Counted from the stretch's first letter, positions 8,333 through 16,635 are shown. The stretch: DNA of 48,698 bases from Alphaproteobacteria bacterium (GCA_030431335.1 JAUIJH010000022.1:1-48698); one strand, 5' to 3'. Translations and numbers: made by a program. The notes: a model not told the origin generated them from the letters alone.

Positions 8333-9268
8333 TCAGTGGATCTCTGTCCGGTCGGCGCCCTTGAGCGAGAGGATTTCGCGCGCCTCGTCGGGCGTCGCGA
8401 CGGCCATTCCGAGCGACTCGATGATGTTGCGGGCGATCGTCACCTGCTCGGCGTTGCTGCGGGCAAGCTTGCCCGGCCCGGCCCAGAGGCTGTCCTCCAT
8501 GCCGACGCGCACGTTGCCGCCAAGCGTCAACGCCATCGTGGCAACGCGCATCTGCGCGGAACCCGCACCCAGCACCGACCAGCGATAATCGTCTCCGAAG
8601 AGGCGGTCGGCGGTGCGCCGCATCATCATCACGTCCTCGGGATGGCTGCCGATGCCGCCGAGGATGCCGAAGACCGACTGGATGAACAGCGGCGGCTTTA
8701 CGAAGCCCCTCTCCAAGAAGTACTTCAAATTGTAAAGATGCGCGATGTCATAGCATTCGAATTCGAAGCGCGTGTCATTGCCGCCGCACATCGTCAGCAC
8801 GTATTCGATGTCGGCGAACGAGTTGCGGAAGACGCTGTCTTTAGATTTTTCGAGGGCTGGGCGCTCCCAGTCGTGCTTGAAATCGGTGTACCGCTCCAGC
8901 ATCCGGTGGAGCGCGAAGTTCATCGAGCCCATGTTGAGCGACGCGACTTCCGGCTTGAACACCGCCGCCGGCTTCGCCCGCTCTTCCTTGGTCATGCCCG
9001 GTCCACCGCCGGTGGTCAGGTTGATGACCGCGCTCGTTGCTTGCTTGATCTGCGGCAGGAAGCGGCCGAACGCCTCGGGCGTCTGGTCGGGCTCGCCGGT
9101 CTGCGGGTTGCGCGCGTGGAGGTGAATGATCGCCGCGCCCGCCTCGGCGGCGCCGACGGCCGCGTCGACGATCTCGTCGGGTGTGATCGGCAAATGCGGC
9201 GACATCGACGGCGTGTGGATCGCGCCCGTCACCGCGCACGTAATGATCACCTTCTTCTGAACGGCCAA
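8333..9268 (-). CDS. BKACE (DUF849) beta-keto acid cleavage enzyme
   Basis: Predicted zinc-dependent enzyme of the 3-keto-5-aminohexanoate cleavage family, which condenses a beta-keto acid with acetyl-CoA to give acetoacetate and a new CoA ester. The metal site is visible: HLH at residues 49 and 51 (AAIIHLHARNPQTG) and the later Glu-Asp of RVGMEDSLWAGPG. The substrate-side GGGPGMTKEER loop and FGILGGIGSHPEDVMMM are also typical. A TTG start at 9268 is chosen: GGAGG lies 5 bases upstream and the product has 311 residues, the family norm. An in-frame ATG at 9319 would start inside the operator and promoter. It heads the ABC operon below it. The actual keto acid is unknown. Confidence 0.92.
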   Translation of the reverse strand: MAVQKKVIITCAVTGAIHTPSMSPHLPITPDEIVDAAVGAAEAGAAIIHLHARNPQTGEPDQTPEAFGRFLPQIKQATSAVINLTTGGGPGMTKEERAKPAAVFKPEVASLNMGSMNFALHRMLERYTDFKHDWERPALEKSKDSVFRNSFADIEYVLTMCGGNDTRFEFECYDIAHLYNLKYFLERGFVKPPLFIQSVFGILGGIGSHPEDVMMMRRTADRLFGDDYRWSVLGAGSAQMRVATMALTLGGNVRVGMEDSLWAGPGKLARSNAEQVTIARNIIESLGMAVATPDEAREILSLKGADRTEIH

Positions 9269-9313
9269 TTCGTCCTCCCTGGAGCGAAACTTATTTAGTG
9301 GGAAGTCGACCCT

Positions 9314-9343
9314 TCTCACTATGATTTATCTCATATAGTGAGA
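9314..9343. promoter_or_regulatory. Candidate operator of the IclR/SMP-30 regulator, perfect 9-bp inverted repeat
   Basis: TCTCACTAT (9314-9322) and ATAGTGAGA (9335-9343) are exact reverse complements separated by 12 bases. The repeat covers the -10 element and likely start point of the BKACE promoter and lies 51 bases before the first possible start of the divergent regulator. Position and symmetry fit a dimeric repressor site that controls both genes. Confidence 0.7.
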
Positions 9344-9362
9344 CGTAATGCTCCCTTGTCAA
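9332..9362 (-). promoter_or_regulatory. Candidate sigma-70-type promoter of the BKACE-ABC operon
   Basis: On the minus strand a consensus TTGACA (9362-9357) is followed after 19 bases by TATATG (9337-9332), about 64 bases before the TTG start. The -35 is perfect; the -10 is modest and the spacing is on the long side. The -10 lies inside the inverted repeat 9314-9343. Confidence 0.5.
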
Positions 9363-9393
9363 CGGACTTCTCGTACTGAAGGGTGGGGCAAGA

Positions 9394-11106
9394 GTGGAAA
9401 AAGACGGGGCCATGTCAGCTCAATCCGACAGCGAGACGGCCGGCGATCAGCGTGAGGTTCAGGGCGCGCAAACCTTGTTGCGCGGCCTCGACATTCTGCT
9501 GTTCATCGGCATGTCGGCGCAGCCGCTGCGCTTCCGTGATCTGGAGAGCGCGCTCAACATTCCGCGCGCGACGCTGCACCGGCTCGTCACCGCGCTGACG
9601 AGCCGGGGGCTGCTGCGATACGACGAGCGCACCAAGGCCTACTCGGTCGGCATGCGGGTGTTGGAGCTGTCGCGCCGGACGCTCGACACCAGCGGCGTCA
9701 TCCGCACCACCAAGCCCGAGATCGGACGTCTCGCCCGGCGATTGCAGCACACGCTGCTCGTCCAGGTGCTCGATGGCGACGACGTGTTCGTTCTCGATTT
9801 CGAGGACTACGACATCTCGTTCGCGCGCCTCGTGCGGGCCTGGCCGCGTGCGAGCGCGGTGGAGACGGCGGCGGGCCGCGCGATCCTTTCGGTCATGCCG
9901 CGCGAGAAGTGCGAGCAGGTGCTGCGCCGCGCCGACGGAACGCGCGAAGTGGAGCGCTTCTGGGGCGATCTCAGCATCGCCAAGGCGCTCGGCTACGCGG
10001 TGATGGCGAGCGAGCCGGGCTCGGGAAAAGCGAGCGCGGCTGCACCGATCGTCGACACCACCGGCTATCCGATCGCCGCGATCGGCTGCCAGTTCGATCC
10101 GCAAACGACCTCCTCTGAGGAGCTCCACGAGGTCGGGCGAACGCTCGCCGAAGGCGCGCGCCGGGCATCGGGCCAGGTCAGGGCCGGATTTGCCACGCCC
10201 CAGATCCTGCCGCGGCCCGAGCCCGGCACCGACAAGAGCTATGACGTCGAGGTGTTGCCGACCGGGCGCGATTTCGTCGGCGACAACCCGATCTGGAACC
10301 AGAGACGGGAAAGGCTCTACTGGCTGGACGTTCTCGCGCCCGCGCTGCGCTGGTGGGAGCCGGCAACGCGGGATGTCGGCCGGCTCGAGCTGACGCAAAT
10401 CACTGCCGGCCTCGCCTTCGACGAGGACGATCGGTTCATCGCGCTTGGCGAGAAGGGCGTCTGCCTCCTCGACCCGAACGACGGCTCGCTGACCACGCTA
10501 TTAAATCCGGAGGCGGACCGGGAGGGCAACCGCTTCAACATCGCCTCGGTCGACGAGACGGGCCGGCTCTGGGCCGGGACGATGGCGGTGAACCACGAGG
10601 TCGGCAAGGGAAGCCTCTACTCGATCGAACCCGGCCTGATCGCCAAGCGCCGGGTGGACCGCGTCGGGACGCCGAAGAACGTCGCATTCGACAAGGCCGG
10701 CCGGCGGATGTACTTCGCCGATACTGCGGAGCGGGCGGTGTTCGTCTACGAATTCGACCTTGCGACGGGCGACCTCGGCGATCGCCGCCCGTTCGTGAAG
10801 GGGGACGATTCGAGCCACCCGGGCGGCATCACCGTGGACGCCGAAGACCACGTGTGGGTCACGTTCCTCGGCGGCTGGTGCGTCAAGCGCTTCGCCCCAG
10901 ACGGCTCGCTTGCCGGCGAGTACATCCTGCCGATCCCGATGCCGATGAACTGCGCTTTCGGCGGCGCTGACCTTTCGGTCCTCTTCGTCACCAGCACGTG
11001 GATCCGCATGCCGCACGGTCTTTCCGCACAAGCGCCAAGCGCCGGCCAGCTCATCGCGATCCACAGCGACGTCCGCGGCCGCCCCGCACCCCGGTTCCGC
11101 GTCTAG
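9394..11106 (+). CDS. IclR-family regulator fused to SMP-30/gluconolactonase-like propeller
   Basis: A 570-residue two-part protein. Residues about 24-265 form a complete IclR regulator: winged helix (LLRGLDILLFIG, then IPRATLHRLVTALTSRGLL) and effector domain (ASAVETAAGRAILSVM, then GYPIAAIG). Residues about 280-560 form an SMP-30/regucalcin beta-propeller (WLDVLAPALRWWEP, then FNIASVDETGRLWAGTM). Of the lactonase metal ligands, Asn429 (GTPKN) is kept and Asn382 (RFN) is present. The Glu of the GExP motif is Asp297 (VGDNP), and the essential Asp of the PDG motif is Gly477 (HPGGI). The propeller is therefore probably a ligand sensor, not an active lactonase. GTG 9394 and ATG 9412 are both possible starts. 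It diverges from the BKACE operon, its likely target. Confidence 0.9.
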   Translation: MEKDGAMSAQSDSETAGDQREVQGAQTLLRGLDILLFIGMSAQPLRFRDLESALNIPRATLHRLVTALTSRGLLRYDERTKAYSVGMRVLELSRRTLDTSGVIRTTKPEIGRLARRLQHTLLVQVLDGDDVFVLDFEDYDISFARLVRAWPRASAVETAAGRAILSVMPREKCEQVLRRADGTREVERFWGDLSIAKALGYAVMASEPGSGKASAAAPIVDTTGYPIAAIGCQFDPQTTSSEELHEVGRTLAEGARRASGQVRAGFATPQILPRPEPGTDKSYDVEVLPTGRDFVGDNPIWNQRRERLYWLDVLAPALRWWEPATRDVGRLELTQITAGLAFDEDDRFIALGEKGVCLLDPNDGSLTTLLNPEADREGNRFNIASVDETGRLWAGTMAVNHEVGKGSLYSIEPGLIAKRRVDRVGTPKNVAFDKAGRRMYFADTAERAVFVYEFDLATGDLGDRRPFVKGDDSSHPGGITVDAEDHVWVTFLGGWCVKRFAPDGSLAGEYILPIPMPMNCAFGGADLSVLFVTSTWIRMPHGLSAQAPSAGQLIAIHSDVRGRPAPRFRV

Positions 11107-11240
11107 GCCCGCACGGCTCGCGCGTCGCTTCGGCGCCCGGATCGGTTGGCCGTGCGACGGGTTCGTGCCGGTCGTTCTCGGGCCGGGGATCGCGTGCTGG
11201 CGACCGGAATGCGGCTCGTCGGGGTGTTGAACCGGCCGCA

Positions 11241-11281
11241 TGCAACGCTTGTTGCAGCCGTGAGCAAATTGCGTCCATACT
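11241..11281 (+). promoter_or_regulatory. Candidate promoter and operator of CUT2 importer A
   Basis: In the 255-base gap 11107-11361, TGCAAC-GCTT-GTTGCA (11241-11256) is a perfect 6-base inverted repeat. It overlaps a possible -35, TTGCAG (11252-11257), which is followed after 18 bases by CATACT (11276-11281). The ATPase start lies about 80 bases further on. Nothing else was recognised in this gap apart from the GGAGGAAG ribosome site at its end. Confidence 0.4.
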
Positions 11282-11361
11282 GACGTTAGAGCCAGATAAG
11301 GCGGGGCGGCAGGTCTGCCCAAAATGAGAGCCGGCCAAAGTGCCGGCACCGCGGAGGAAGC

Positions 11362-12936
11362 GTGGCAGGCCTTCAGGGTCCAACGGCCACCATCGTGCCT
11401 GAGAAACCGGCGATCCTCTCTTTCAGGGGGATGCGAAAGGTATTTGGCGGCACCGTTGCTGTCGACGACGTCTCGCTCGATGTCTATCCCGGCGAGGTGC
11501 TTGCCCTTTTGGGCGAGAACGGCGCCGGCAAGTCGACGCTCATCAAGATACTCGCGGGCGTTCACCAACCCGACGATGGCCGGATCCTCTTCGCCGGGCG
11601 GCCATTCACGCCCCGCTCGGGGGCAGGGGAGGTCGCGTTCATCCACCAGGATCTGGGGCTGATCGAGTGGATGACGGTCGCGGAAAATATCGCGCTCTAT
11701 CGCGGCTACCGGCGACGTTTCGCGCTCGTCGACTGGCGGGGAACGTCGCGGGCCGCGATCGAGGCGCTTTCCATCGTCGCCGGCGACCTCGACCCCGATC
11801 GGCGTGTCCAGGAGCTGAGCCGCACCGAGAAGTCCCTCGTTGCCATTGCCCGTGCGTTGAGCATGAAGGCGTCGGTCCTCGTCCTCGACGAGCCGACGGC
11901 GAGCCTGCCGAAGGACGAGGTGGACATCCTGTTCAACGTCCTGCGCGAGCTGCGCAAGCGCGGTGTCGCCATCATCTACGTGTCCCACCGGCTGGACGAG
12001 GTGATGGCGATCTCCGACCGGCTCGCTGTCCTGCGCGACGGCCGCCTCGTCGGCGTGCGACCAACCGCCGAGACCGCTCCCGACGCGTTGATCAAGATGA
12101 TCATCGGCCGCCCGCCGGAAAGCCTCTTCGTCCGCCCGGCGAAACCGAGCGGCGAGGCGGTCCTCTCCCTCGCAAACCTGGTCGTCGGCGACATCGGCCC
12201 CCTCGACTGCACGGTGAGGAAGGGCGAGATCGTCGCCTTCGTCGGTCTCAGGGGTGCGGGCCAGGAAGAGGTCGGGCGGGCGCTGTTCGGCGATCGCCCG
12301 CGCGATGGCGGCAGCATCGTCCTGAACGGCGAGGACGTGGAGATCGATGGTCCGCCGGACGCCATCGCCCGCGGAATCGGCTTCGTCGCGGGCGACCGGA
12401 CGTCGGATTCCATCGCCCATCGCCTCACGGTGCGTGAAAACATGTTCGTCAATCCGGGCGCGATGGGCCGCACCATCTTCGACATGCGCACCCCCCAGGA
12501 CGAAGCCGTCGAGACGCGCCAGCTCGGCGATCGCGTGACATTGTCGCCGAACGACCCCGACGCACCGATGGAGACGCTGTCGGGCGGCAACCAGCAGAAG
12601 GTGGTGATCGCGCGCTGGCTGCGCATCGGCGGCACCGTGCTGATTTTGGAGGACCCGACTGCGGGCGTCGACGTGGGTGCGAAGGGCGAGATCTACCGTC
12701 TTCTTGGCGCGGCGGTGGAACGGGGACTGACGCTGATCTTGATTTCGACGGACTTCGAGGAGGTCTGTGCCATCTGCCATCGCGCGTTCGTCTTCCGCGA
12801 CGGACGGATCGTGGCCGAACTCGATCAGGACGAGCTGACCATGTCGCGCGTCACCCACGCCGCCTCGCTGTTCGATGCAAAAGCCGCGTCGGCCGGCCCG
12901 GGCGAACAGGCGCCGTACGAAGGGAACGTTCACTGA
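11362..12936 (+). CDS. CUT2 importer A, ATP-binding protein (RbsA/XylG type)
   Basis: Tandem-ATPase subunit of a simple-sugar importer, 524 residues. The GTG start follows GGAGGAAGC, a strong ribosome site. Domain 1 has an intact Walker A (GENGAGKST, about residues 50-58), a weak signature (LSRTEKSLVAIARAL) and a normal Walker B (LVLDEPTASLPKDEV). Domain 2 has the degenerate Walker A usual for the family (GLRGAGQEE) and a good signature (LSGGNQQKVVIARWL). Its Walker B reads LILEDPTAGVDVGAK, with the Asp-Glu pair swapped relative to RbsA (DE). It overlaps the permease start by one base (TGATG). Its closest relative in the window is the ATPase at 32383. Confidence 0.95.
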   Translation: MAGLQGPTATIVPEKPAILSFRGMRKVFGGTVAVDDVSLDVYPGEVLALLGENGAGKSTLIKILAGVHQPDDGRILFAGRPFTPRSGAGEVAFIHQDLGLIEWMTVAENIALYRGYRRRFALVDWRGTSRAAIEALSIVAGDLDPDRRVQELSRTEKSLVAIARALSMKASVLVLDEPTASLPKDEVDILFNVLRELRKRGVAIIYVSHRLDEVMAISDRLAVLRDGRLVGVRPTAETAPDALIKMIIGRPPESLFVRPAKPSGEAVLSLANLVVGDIGPLDCTVRKGEIVAFVGLRGAGQEEVGRALFGDRPRDGGSIVLNGEDVEIDGPPDAIARGIGFVAGDRTSDSIAHRLTVRENMFVNPGAMGRTIFDMRTPQDEAVETRQLGDRVTLSPNDPDAPMETLSGGNQQKVVIARWLRIGGTVLILEDPTAGVDVGAKGEIYRLLGAAVERGLTLILISTDFEEVCAICHRAFVFRDGRIVAELDQDELTMSRVTHAASLFDAKAASAGPGEQAPYEGNVH

Positions 12937-14036
12937 TGCAATCCGTCAAGTCGAATGCGCTGGAGCCCACCCGCTTCGACCTCAAGCACATGAGCAGCTC
13001 GCAGAAGATCCTCCGCCTGCTCCCGGTCTACGGCATCCCGATCCTGACGGTGGTGCTGATCATCCTGTTCTCGATCCTGTTGCCGCGCACGTTCCCGACC
13101 ATGCTGAACGTCCGCTCGATTTTGGGCGACAAGGCGATCATCGCGCTGCTCGCGCTGGCGGCGACCGTGCCGATGATGGCGGGGCGGATCGACCTCACCG
13201 TCGGCTACGGCATCGTGCTGTGGCACATCCTCGCCATCGGCCTGCAGGTCCAGTTCGGCTTCGAGTGGTGGCAGGCGGTGCTGGTCGTTCTCTTCCTCGG
13301 CGCGATGCTCGGCCTGTTCAATGGGCTCCTCGTGGAACTCGCCCAGATCGATTCCTTCATCGCGACGCTCGGCACGGGTACGGTCGTCTACGCCATCGCC
13401 CTCTGGTACACGGAAGGGCGCCAGATCATCGGCTCGCTCCCCGCGGAATTTACCGGCCTCTACACGACACAGATTTTCGGCCTGCCGATCGCGGCACTTT
13501 ATGTGCTTGTCGTGGCGCTGATCATGTGGATCGTCACCGAATACTTGCCCGTCGGCCGCTACCTGTACGCGACGGGCGCGAACCCCAGGGCGGCGCAGCT
13601 CAACGGCATCCGCACGCGGCGGTACGTCCTCGGCGCGTTCATCACCTCCGGCGTCCTCACGGCGCTCGCCGGGGCGATCCTCGCCGCGAAGCTGCGGATC
13701 GGGCAGGCGAGCGTGGGGCTTGAATACCTCCTGCCGGCGCTCGTCGGGGCCTTTTTGGGGTCGACGACCATCAAGCCGGGGCGGGTCAACGTGTGGGGCA
13801 CCGTCGCGGCGGTGGCGATCCTCGCGGTCGGCATCTCCGGCATCCAGCAATTGGGCGGGGCCTTCTTCGTGGAGCCGTTGTTCAACGGCGTCACGCTGGT
13901 CCTCGCCATCGGCCTGGCGGGCTACGCGCAGCGCAAGCGTGGCTCCGTGCGCCACAAACCCCTCGTCGGCAGCCATGCTTCGGCGCTGCCGGCAGAGCGC
14001 GTCGCGGACGCAAAAATACAAGAACGCCGCACGTGA
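12936..14036 (+). CDS. CUT2 importer A, permease (RbsC type)
   Basis: Inner-membrane channel subunit of 366 residues with about eight to ten hydrophobic segments after a 30-residue cytoplasmic N-terminus. The RbsC-family landmarks are present: DSFIATLGTGTVVYAI, WYTEGRQIIGSLP, ATGANPRAAQLNGI and TTIKPGRVNVWGT. The C-terminus is about 40 residues longer and more basic than in the paralogue at 33885. The start overlaps the ATPase stop by one base. It is followed after 31 bases by the binding-protein gene. Confidence 0.95.
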   Translation: MQSVKSNALEPTRFDLKHMSSSQKILRLLPVYGIPILTVVLIILFSILLPRTFPTMLNVRSILGDKAIIALLALAATVPMMAGRIDLTVGYGIVLWHILAIGLQVQFGFEWWQAVLVVLFLGAMLGLFNGLLVELAQIDSFIATLGTGTVVYAIALWYTEGRQIIGSLPAEFTGLYTTQIFGLPIAALYVLVVALIMWIVTEYLPVGRYLYATGANPRAAQLNGIRTRRYVLGAFITSGVLTALAGAILAAKLRIGQASVGLEYLLPALVGAFLGSTTIKPGRVNVWGTVAAVAILAVGISGIQQLGGAFFVEPLFNGVTLVLAIGLAGYAQRKRGSVRHKPLVGSHASALPAERVADAKIQERRT

Positions 14037-14067
14037 ACGACCAAAAAATTATAATAGGAAGAGGAAA

Positions 14068-15258
14068 ATGCCGATGAAGCGCATGTTGATCGCCGCCGGG
14101 CTCGCCGCGGGAATGGCGACCGCAAGTCTCGTGCCCGCGCTGGCGCAGGACGAACTCGCAAAGGCACAGGAGATCGTCGAGGCCTACTCCAAACCGAACC
14201 CGCCGTGGGACGGCCCGACCACCGGCCCGAAGGGACAATCCGACAAGCTGGTCGTCTACGTCTCCACCGATCAGCGCAACGGCGGCGCGCGCGGCGTTGG
14301 CGAGGGCGTTGTCGAGGCGGCCGAGGTTCTCGGCTGGGACACGCGGACCATCGACGGGCAGGGGACCGTGTCCGGCCGCTCGTCCGGCCAGTCGGGTGTC
14401 GGCTTCGACTCCGGGCCGATCGAGCTCGAGGCCTCGACCCGCGTGGCGATCGAGTCCGCAGAGCTGGCACTCACCGACGTGCGCCTCCAGCCCAGCGCGA
14501 TCGTCCTCGGCGGCATCGATGCCAACGAGCAGGCCGCGCTGCTCGAGCAGGCCGCGGGCGCGGGGATTACCGTCGTCGGCTGGCATGCCTACGCCGCGAC
14601 CGGGCCGCACCCGACGCTGCCGATCTTCACCAACATCACGACCGATCCCTTGAAGGTGGCCGAGGCGGCAGCGTCCTACGCCGTCGTGACGTCGGAAGGG
14701 AAAGCCGGCGCGATCATCTTCACGGACAGCGTCTACGAGATCGCTGTCGCGAAGTCGGATGCGATGGCCGAGGTCATCAAGGCGTGCGCGGGTTGCACGT
14801 TGCTCGAGTTGATCGACACCCCGCTGTCGGACACGGCCATCCGCATGCCGCCGATGACCACCAACCTCCTGCAGAAGTACGGGGACAAGTGGACCCACGC
14901 CCTGTCGATCAACGATCTGACGTTCGACTTCATGGCGCCGTCGCTTGCCTCCGCCGGTCTGCCGGGTGACGGGCAGCCGACGAACATCTCCGCCGGCGAC
15001 GGCAGCGAGGCCGCCTTCCAGCGCATCCGCGACAAGCAGTTCCAGGCAGCCACCGTGGCGGAACCGCTGCGCCTGCAGGGCTGGCAGGTCGTCGACGAGA
15101 TCAACCGCTCTCTCGCTGGCGAGAAGGACTCCGGCTACGTTGCTCCGCCGCACCTCTTCACGCCGGACAATATTCAATACGACGGCGGGCCCGATAACAT
15201 CTACGACCCGAACAACGGCTATACGGACGTCTACAAAAAGATCTGGGGTTCCAACTAA
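14068..15258 (+). CDS. CUT2 importer A, periplasmic substrate-binding protein
   Basis: Receptor of 396 residues with a clear signal peptide (MPMKRMLIAAGLAAGMATA, cleavage after PALAQ). The start has GGAAGAGG just upstream. The fold is the type I periplasmic-binding class: KLVVYVSTDQRNGGARGVGEG at the N-domain, then VLGGIDANEQAALLEQAAGAG. A CxGC pair (CAGC, about residue 240) would be oxidised in the periplasm and is shared with the paralogue at 31279 (CEGC). The C-terminal half matches that paralogue closely (RIRDKQFQAATVAEPLRLQG). The ligand is probably a sugar or polyol; nothing more specific can be supported. Confidence 0.93.
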   Translation: MPMKRMLIAAGLAAGMATASLVPALAQDELAKAQEIVEAYSKPNPPWDGPTTGPKGQSDKLVVYVSTDQRNGGARGVGEGVVEAAEVLGWDTRTIDGQGTVSGRSSGQSGVGFDSGPIELEASTRVAIESAELALTDVRLQPSAIVLGGIDANEQAALLEQAAGAGITVVGWHAYAATGPHPTLPIFTNITTDPLKVAEAAASYAVVTSEGKAGAIIFTDSVYEIAVAKSDAMAEVIKACAGCTLLELIDTPLSDTAIRMPPMTTNLLQKYGDKWTHALSINDLTFDFMAPSLASAGLPGDGQPTNISAGDGSEAAFQRIRDKQFQAATVAEPLRLQGWQVVDEINRSLAGEKDSGYVAPPHLFTPDNIQYDGGPDNIYDPNNGYTDVYKKIWGSN

Positions 15259-15271
15259 AAGCGCCCCGCTA

Positions 15272-15297
15272 GCGCCCCCGTCCGAGCACGGGGGCGC
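15272..15297 (+). promoter_or_regulatory. Intercistronic stem-loop after CUT2 binding-protein A gene
   Basis: GCGCCCCCGT and ACGGGGGCGC form a perfect 10-base-pair, very GC-rich stem with a 6-base loop, 14 bases after the binding-protein stop. No T-tract follows and a same-strand gene starts 28 bases later. It could cap the importer mRNA or act as a partial terminator before the LVIVD gene. Confidence 0.65.
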
Positions 15298-15324
15298 GCC
15301 ATCACATTAGCCTCAGGACCGACA

Positions 15325-16581
15325 ATGACCGATGTGCTCCCCAAGGCGGATTTTGCCCGCAACATGACCCTGATCGGCCACAGCGACATGGGTGGCCGGC
15401 CCGACGGCGTCCAGCTCATGATCAACAAGGGCCACGCCTTCAACGGCCACATGTTCTCCAAAGGCTTCAGCGTTGTCGACGTCCGTGACCCGCGCAACCC
15501 GAAGCCGGTAAACTACGTCGCCGCGCCCGAAAACACGTGGAACATCCACCTGCAGACCTTTGGCGATCTTCTCCTTGTCATCAACGCCAAGGACATGTTC
15601 GCCTCGAGCGAGTTCGCGGACGAGAAGGCGTACTACACCACGTCGGTCGGCAAGACGGTGGGCATCGACCAGGTCGGCAAGCGGCCTCGCGACTGGACCG
15701 CCGGCATGGCGGTCTATGACATTTCAAACCCGGCCGAGCCGCGCCAGATCGGTTTCATGGCGGTGGAGGGCGGCGGCATCCACCGCATCTGGTACACCGG
15801 CGGCCCTTACGCGTACGCGTCGGCTCTCCTCGACGGATACTCGGACTACATCTTCATCACCATCGACATGTCGGACCCGACGAAGCCGCGCGAACTCGGC
15901 CGCTGGTGGATTCCGGGCATGCACACGGCCGGCGGCGAGGAGCCGGACTGGCACGAGGGCAAGCGCTACGGCCTCCACCACGCCATCATCAGTGGCGACA
16001 CCGCCTATGCCGCCTGGCGCGACGCCGGCATGGTGATCATCGACATTGCGGACCGGACGGCGCCGAAGCTCGTCAAGCACCTCAACTGGAGCCCGCCCTA
16101 TGGCGGCGGGACGCACAATTGCCTGCCGCTGCCGGAGCGCGAGCTTCTCGTCGTCCTCGACGAGGCAGTGCTCGATCACCAGGAAGACGGGGTGAAGCAC
16201 ATCTGGGTGTTCAACAACGAGGTGCGCGACAACCCCATTTCCATCGCCACGTTCCCTTATCCGAACGAGGACGACTACGTTAAAAAGGGCGGCCATTTCG
16301 GGCCGCATAACCTTTACGAAAACAGGCCGGACGGGTTCGTGAGCGAAGAGCTGATCTTCACCACTTACCAAAACGCCGGTATCCGCGTTTTCAACATCGC
16401 GGATCCCTACCGCCCGGTGGAAACGGCCGCCTACGTTCCGGCGGCGCCCGAACGTCTGGTCGACCACCGTCCGAACCGCCAGAATGTCATCCAGAGCTGC
16501 GATGTTTACGTGGACAAGAACGGCCTCGTCTACGCCAACGACTATAACGGCGGCCTCTATATCCTGGAGTATGACGGATAG
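15325..16581 (+). CDS. LVIVD-repeat beta-propeller protein
   Basis: A 418-residue protein built of repeated LVIVD-type blades: GFSVVDVRDPRNPKPV, GMAVYDISNPAEPRQIG, YIFITIDMSDPTKPREL, GMVIIDIADRTAPKLV and GIRVFNIADPYRPVE. No signal peptide is seen, so it is probably cytoplasmic. Histidines recur in the loops between blades (NIHLQ, GIHRIW, GLHHAI, THNCLP, FGPHNLY), a pattern that recalls metal-binding propeller enzymes. That likeness is inference. It lies 66 bases after importer A in the same direction and may act on the imported compound. No reaction is known for the family to my knowledge. Confidence 0.8.
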   Translation: MTDVLPKADFARNMTLIGHSDMGGRPDGVQLMINKGHAFNGHMFSKGFSVVDVRDPRNPKPVNYVAAPENTWNIHLQTFGDLLLVINAKDMFASSEFADEKAYYTTSVGKTVGIDQVGKRPRDWTAGMAVYDISNPAEPRQIGFMAVEGGGIHRIWYTGGPYAYASALLDGYSDYIFITIDMSDPTKPRELGRWWIPGMHTAGGEEPDWHEGKRYGLHHAIISGDTAYAAWRDAGMVIIDIADRTAPKLVKHLNWSPPYGGGTHNCLPLPERELLVVLDEAVLDHQEDGVKHIWVFNNEVRDNPISIATFPYPNEDDYVKKGGHFGPHNLYENRPDGFVSEELIFTTYQNAGIRVFNIADPYRPVETAAYVPAAPERLVDHRPNRQNVIQSCDVYVDKNGLVYANDYNGGLYILEYDG

Positions 16582-16635
16582 CCTCGCGGTGCGTTGCTAC
16601 CGCATCGGTTCGACTCCGGGCCGAGAAGCCGGCCG

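Noticed and set aside
10501-12933. An 810-codon minus-strand frame opposite the IclR fusion and ABC ATPase genes
   Set aside because: Antisense shadow caused by high GC at codon third positions; no motif, and both plus-strand genes have full-length conserved domains.
16582-16635. GCGGT/ACCGC repeat between the convergent LVIVD and GH2 genes as a terminator
   Set aside because: Only five base pairs with an 8-base loop and no T-tract.
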